DNA of 64,000 nucleotides, taken from Trogon surrucura (lineage: Eukaryota; Chordata; Aves; Trogoniformes; Trogonidae). A model generated the notes under the pieces. The model searched no databases, had not been told where the DNA came from, and saw only the letters and a list, made by a program, of their open reading frames with translations. Made by a program: the position numbers and the translations under genes. The DNA is taken from assembly GCA_020746105.1 (NCBI GenBank), contig CM036618.1, forward strand, positions 90,886,122 to 90,950,121. Reading direction: 5' to 3'. This document shows, piece by piece, positions 60,177-64,000 of the stretch (positions are counted from its first letter, which is position 1; every line of letters begins with the position of its first letter).

Positions 60177-60260
60177 AAGCTGCGGGAGGCGGCGGGAGCG
60201 CGCACCGCCCGGAGCCGCGGTCGGGGGCGCGCAGCCCGGCGTCTCCAGCTGCGGCGGACG

Positions 60261-60496
60261 ATGGCGGCGGCGGCCTCGCAGCGAGACCCGGGGGATTGGC
60301 AGGACTTCTCGGGCTTCCAGTCCTCCGCGGGGAGCGGGCCCGAGGCTTCCCGCGACAAGGGCGGCTGGGGCGGCGGGGATTTGGGGGCGAAGTTGTCCCT
60401 CTGCTTTGAGCCCCCGCAGGCCCGGGCTGGTGGCGGCGGCGAGAGCCGCGTTCCGCTGCGGCCCCTCACGGAGCAGAGCGCGCTGCAGGACGACGA
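60261..60496 (+). CDS. FEZ2: FEZ2 exon 1 (coding part): N-terminus of fasciculation and elongation protein zeta 2
   Basis: The ATG at 60,261 has a good Kozak context (A at -3, G at +4). It encodes MAAAASQRDPGDWQDFSGFQ, then a Gly-rich stretch, GAKLSLCFEPP, and RPLTEQSALQDDE, 78 codons plus two bases. GDWQDF..FQ, KLSLCF and RP.TE.S.LQ.DE match human FEZ2 as I recall it. The Gly/Ala-rich linkers differ. FEZ proteins are cytosolic adaptors of kinesin-1 transport and are linked to axon growth and autophagy. The donor GTGAGT at 60,497 joins GA to the G of exon 2. An in-frame GTG upstream is not a credible start. Confidence 0.93.
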
Positions 60497-62053
60497 GTGA
60501 GTCCGGGCCCGGGGCGGGGAGGGGAGCGGCGGCGGTTGGGCCGTCCGACGGGCAGGCCTGGTCCGGCCTGAGGGGCCGGCCGGGGCGCAGGGCAGTGTGC
60601 GGGCCCGGAGGGCGGCCCTGCCCTGCGAAAGTGCTGCTTCCCCCGTCCCGGGGCCTGCTGGCCCGGCCCTTCATCTCCCTGAGCCCTGGCAGGGCTTGTG
60701 GGCAGCGGGGGTCGAAGCCTTTCCCCCGCCCGCTGGACGGCGGCCGGGAAGCGCCGGGCCTGGAGCGGTTTGACTTGGAGCCTTCTGGTCCTGATCCCCT
60801 GCACTGCCAGGGGAGGGAAGCGAGTGAGCATCCCAGTGCCTCTGACCCCCGGGGTGAGGAAAAACGTCGCTCTTCTGAAATGCCGAGTGGCCGAGGGTGA
60901 TGGTTGTCTAGTTTCTTGCCAAGTGCCCACCGTTTAGGCTTTTGAAATTTAAACGTGGAAAGTACGGAAAGCAGATGGAGGAGAGAATCTCAGCTGCAGT
61001 TGTGGTAATTGTTATTTTCACCTGAGTCTTTCTGATCCATTGCTGCTTTCCTGTTGTTAACATTATTGTACAAGTATTTAGACTTGTTAGTTTACAGTAA
61101 ATTTCAGTCAGCTTACCTAATGTAAAAATGCCGCAGTTTTACTTTGAGGTAACTAAATTGCATGCCATATTCTAAGACAAGAAGAAGAGACCCTGTTAGC
61201 AAAAGACTCGATATCTGTGCTTTAGACAGTGAGGTAAGTTCAGAGAACCACAAAGTAGAGACATTTCGGGGTAGTGATGAGGCTCTGTCTGCCCTTCTGG
61301 GTCTGGTTTGGCTATTCTTCTGACCTCCTTTGAGCTTAACTAGGCAGCCACTCCAAACATACACCCACAGGGTTTGTTAGCAGACTTGAGGCAGCAACCT
61401 GCAGAGAGGACTGCTCTGTTTCAGATTGAACTGGTGTACCACAATAGCGGCTGCACATGCAAGTCTTTAGTACAGACAGAGAGATTGTACACTGTAGACA
61501 CAGTTAAGATCAACTATATGCAAGAGTGGTGGGCTGAGCTCAGCAAAAGTACTTCCAGATAAAACTAAATTTTTGCAAAATTTTAGTGTAATTGCTGTGA
61601 TAAATAGAAAGAAAGATAAAAACGATTTGGCTTGGAATTTTCTACTCAGCCTCTGCTAATTTGTGATTTTAATGTGCAAAAGGCAGGGAAAACAGGAGTG
61701 ACACTTGGAATGGAATTTGTAGCTGAACTCAAGTTTTATTAAAGAAAGAACTTGCCCTCAAAAAAGATTTTGAGTGTGGTTATATAATTAGTAATGAAGC
61801 TGTCTCATCATCACATTGTTCTGTTTCACTGCTATGCATACGTTGTTCATTTAAAAAAGGAAATAAAATCTGTTTATCAAAAACATTTTCCCCAAAACTT
61901 TATAGAAACATTGTCAGTAATTTGTAGATGAGTATTTAGGGAGGAAAAAACAGTTGTTGATAAAAAGGTACTACCATTACAAGTATGTTTACTGCTGATC
62001 AGTTGCTGCTTGTTTTAAGGTCTGCATTTCTGTTCCTTTATTCCTCTCTCCAG
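60497..62053 (+). other. FEZ2: FEZ2 intron 1 (1.6 kb)
   Basis: Phase 2 intron with GTGAGT donor and CTCTCTCCAG acceptor. The first 350 bp belong to the CpG island and the rest is AT-rich. Long open frames in the GC-rich part on both strands are composition artefacts. Confidence 0.9.
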
Positions 62054-62162
62054 GATTTGGAATGCTTTGACTGATAATTATGGTAACGTAATGCCAGTTG
62101 ACTGGAAATCTTCCCACACCAGAGCTTTGCACTTGCCAACACTGAATCTTTCAGAAAAAGGG
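62054..62162 (+). CDS. FEZ2: FEZ2 exon 2
   Basis: A 109-bp exon, phase 2 in and phase 0 out, with a consensus GTAAGT donor. The first base completes the Glu codon begun in exon 1, then it reads IWNALTDNYGNVMPVDWKSS and HTRALHLPTLNLSEKG. It is nearly identical to the human segment as I recall it, one of the best-conserved parts of the FEZ family N-terminal half. The following exon (expected to start VSDSLLFD) is not within the window. Confidence 0.96.
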
Positions 62163-64000
62163 GTAAGTTCTCATCAGCAGAAACACTTTCTTTGGATCTT
62201 TTATTCTCAAAAGGGAAATGAAACAATTTAAATTTGTATAAAAGAGCATTGTTATTAAATGGCTGAAAATATTTTTAGTCCTTGGCATTATACATGAGAA
62301 GTTTTTAAAATCTAAAAAAAATCAAACAACCATTCATTGATGTATGTTTGCATCTCTTTGGGTTGGAATAATTCTGGGTTAGTTTTAGATGGATGTTCAT
62401 GAGAGCCAGAGCACACTAGAAAAAATTCTAAGATAAGAAAGTGTTTAATCTAAAATCTTTCTGCTGTCTATTTCATGTTGAACGTTCTTCTGGGTAAGGG
62501 AGGAGAAGAGGCAGGAGTATTCTGATTGAGGAAATCCGGTGTGAGCTTTAAAGTTCATCTTATGCTGCTGTCAGGTGGGGACTCAGGTGGTTTCTTCTGC
62601 AGGAAAGGTGACTCTGGATACACTGAAGTGCAAGAGTTTGGTTTGGTTTTTCTTATTTAACAAGTAGGGTAGTTGTCTTGGGAGGAAGCAGGGAATGAAG
62701 AGCCTCAGAGAGGTTTACAGAAAGGGTTGTCCTCTGATCTTCTTAAAAGTGGATTAAAACGCTTCAGGAAGAAAAGCTTGCAAGAATTCCCATCTCCCAG
62801 GTCTTCTGAGGAAACGAGTGGCTGATCTTTTAAACATAGTGAAGTTGAGATAACGTTGTAAAAATATCTGTGTTTGTAACCTGAGAATAGGGTAGTGCTT
62901 TGACTTCTGCTACCCGTTATGTAATCCACAGCTGCTTTTTTACTTTGACCGGAACCAAGATTGTTGTGCTGAAGAGGGTACTTTGGAGTTCAGCAGGGAG
63001 ATGAGGCAATTTGGAACTCACTTTTTCGGTTTGAGTCTGATGATTATGCCTTGAATTTAAGTTGTATTTGTTCTAATTCTGATTAGAGTGTTCATTCAGT
63101 TGGTCTAAGTGATTTTAGAGTAATTAAATGATTATGCTTAAGGTAAAAAGACTTGGAACCCCCCCCATGTTGTGATCTTGTTGTGTGACTGAAAAATGGG
63201 CTGGAAGACTGATGGATTTATTGATGAGGAACTAAGTACAATATTAAAAAAACCATTTCATATTTTTTTTAAGTTCTTTGCAGGAAGTGATGAAGGAATG
63301 ATATAAAAGATGAGGTGTTGCTGAATTAGAAAGAATCTTGAGTATGCTGCCAGTTGAGGGAAAACGAGTTCATGGGTTAAACAGATCTCAAGTTTTTTCA
63401 GCTTTCACTCCACCTGGCATGCTTTCTGATGTGTAAAGCCCATCTGTCTGGGAGCGTTTGACATACTTTTTCTCTGCTTCTGTGTTTCAGCAGTATTTCT
63501 GGATATGTGACAGCACATATGGACAGCTAGTAGCTTGTTTTAACTTTCTTACCATGAATACTAACAGCTAAGCAGCACATCCTTGATGCATTTGAAGCTA
63601 ATAATATGCTTAAAGTATTTCTCTTCCTATTTTGGCAGGAAAAAATAGAAGGTGAATGAGGCTGATTCATCTAATCTTTGTTTCTTCACAGATCTGTGAA
63701 CACTTTTATATGGCTATGATGGTGAAAGAATTAGTTGGGTGGAAGTGTTGTACAGTCGTACAGGGAACAGGATTGCGCAATTGCTTGTTTATTGTAATTT
63801 TGTTACATTGCTTTTAAGCGGGTCATTCCCTGATAGGAGTACACAGACAGAAACAATCATGAGGTGTAGCTGCGTGGGAGGCCTGATTGGTCCTTTTGGC
63901 ATCAGCTGTAGCTTAGGCTGGTTTAGGTGGTTCATTAGCCTAAATTATCAAAATATATTATGATAGTCTCTTAAAATGTTTCTGGAGGTACCAGGAGGGG
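62163..64000 (+). other. FEZ2: FEZ2 intron 2, 5' part; gene continues past the right edge
   Basis: At least 1.8 kb of intron after the GTAAGT donor. No further FEZ2 exon was seen before the window ends. A short C run at 63,160-63,166 is present, and nothing else was recognised. Confidence 0.85.

Larger units (their letters stand above)
60020..60860 (+). promoter_or_regulatory. FEZ2: FEZ2 CpG-island promoter
   Basis: GC- and CpG-dense sequence spanning exon 1. Visible elements include the palindromic E-box CACGTG at 60,067-60,072 within GCACGTGCGCGC, and GC boxes (Sp1 type) near 60,055, 60,083 and 60,110. A long C/T tract lies at 60,121-60,176. There is no TATA box. The transcription start is probably in the roughly 150 bp before the ATG but cannot be fixed from sequence. 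Confidence 0.8.

Noticed and set aside
60105..60260. N-terminal extension of FEZ2 from an in-frame GTG
   Set aside because: There is no ATG, it translates the CCTC repeat into proline/serine runs, and the ATG at 60,261 has a good Kozak context and fits the family's start.
59882..60930. Long minus-strand (195, 257, 154 residues) and + strand (276 residues) frames across the FEZ2 CpG island
   Set aside because: They are shadows of GC-rich sequence. Only the frame from the ATG at 60,261 matches FEZ2 and ends at a proper donor.
1..64000. tRNA, rRNA, CRISPR array, bacterial operon or prophage content
   Set aside because: None seen. Exon-intron structure, CR1 elements and an avian-type LTR mark the whole window as bird nuclear DNA.
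63241..64000. A third FEZ2 exon near the right edge
   Set aside because: No sequence encoding the expected SDSLLFD segment after an acceptor was found, so the exon should lie beyond the window.

Overview
The window is vertebrate, almost certainly avian, nuclear DNA. It has compact AT-rich introns, several CR1 non-LTR retrotransposon fragments whose 3' ends carry the bird-type ATTCTRTGATTCT tail, and an avian-type solo LTR. There is no sign of bacterial, organellar or CRISPR-like content. Two host genes are recognisable, both on the + strand. || Region 1 (1 to about 57,440) is the 3' two thirds of CRIM1, the cysteine-rich transmembrane BMP regulator. Eleven coding exons are supported by splice sites, continuous reading phase and protein similarity. 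They are numbered 7-17 here by analogy with the 17-exon human gene. In order they encode VWC domain 2, the antistasin-like repeats, VWC domains 3-6, a juxtamembrane stalk, the transmembrane segment, and a short cytoplasmic tail ending at a TGA at 54,692-54,694. A roughly 2.7 kb AT-rich 3' UTR follows. The introns hold most of the sequence and most of the repeats: six sizeable CR1 fragments, a complete solo LTR with a 5-bp target-site duplication, and two palindromic elements. || Region 2 (about 57,440-60,020) is intergenic. It has an AT-rich segment with a 21-bp duplication, a short CR1 tail, a GC-rich block, and a CR1 fragment that ends about 240 bp before the FEZ2 start codon. || Region 3 (about 60,020-64,000) is the CpG-island promoter, exon 1, exon 2 and adjoining introns of FEZ2 (fasciculation and elongation protein zeta 2). 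The gene runs off the right edge. || The two genes act separately: CRIM1 is a membrane-tethered BMP/TGF-beta-family binding protein, and FEZ2 is a cytosolic kinesin/trafficking adaptor. The most notable points are: FEZ2 lies head-to-tail with CRIM1, whereas I recall the mammalian pair as convergent; near-identical CR1 copies in opposite orientation flank CRIM1 exon 11; an RGD tripeptide sits in the CRIM1 stalk; a CR1 copy lies in the FEZ2 CpG island; and the 3' UTR has a perfect 13-bp inverted repeat. I found no undescribed multi-gene system here.
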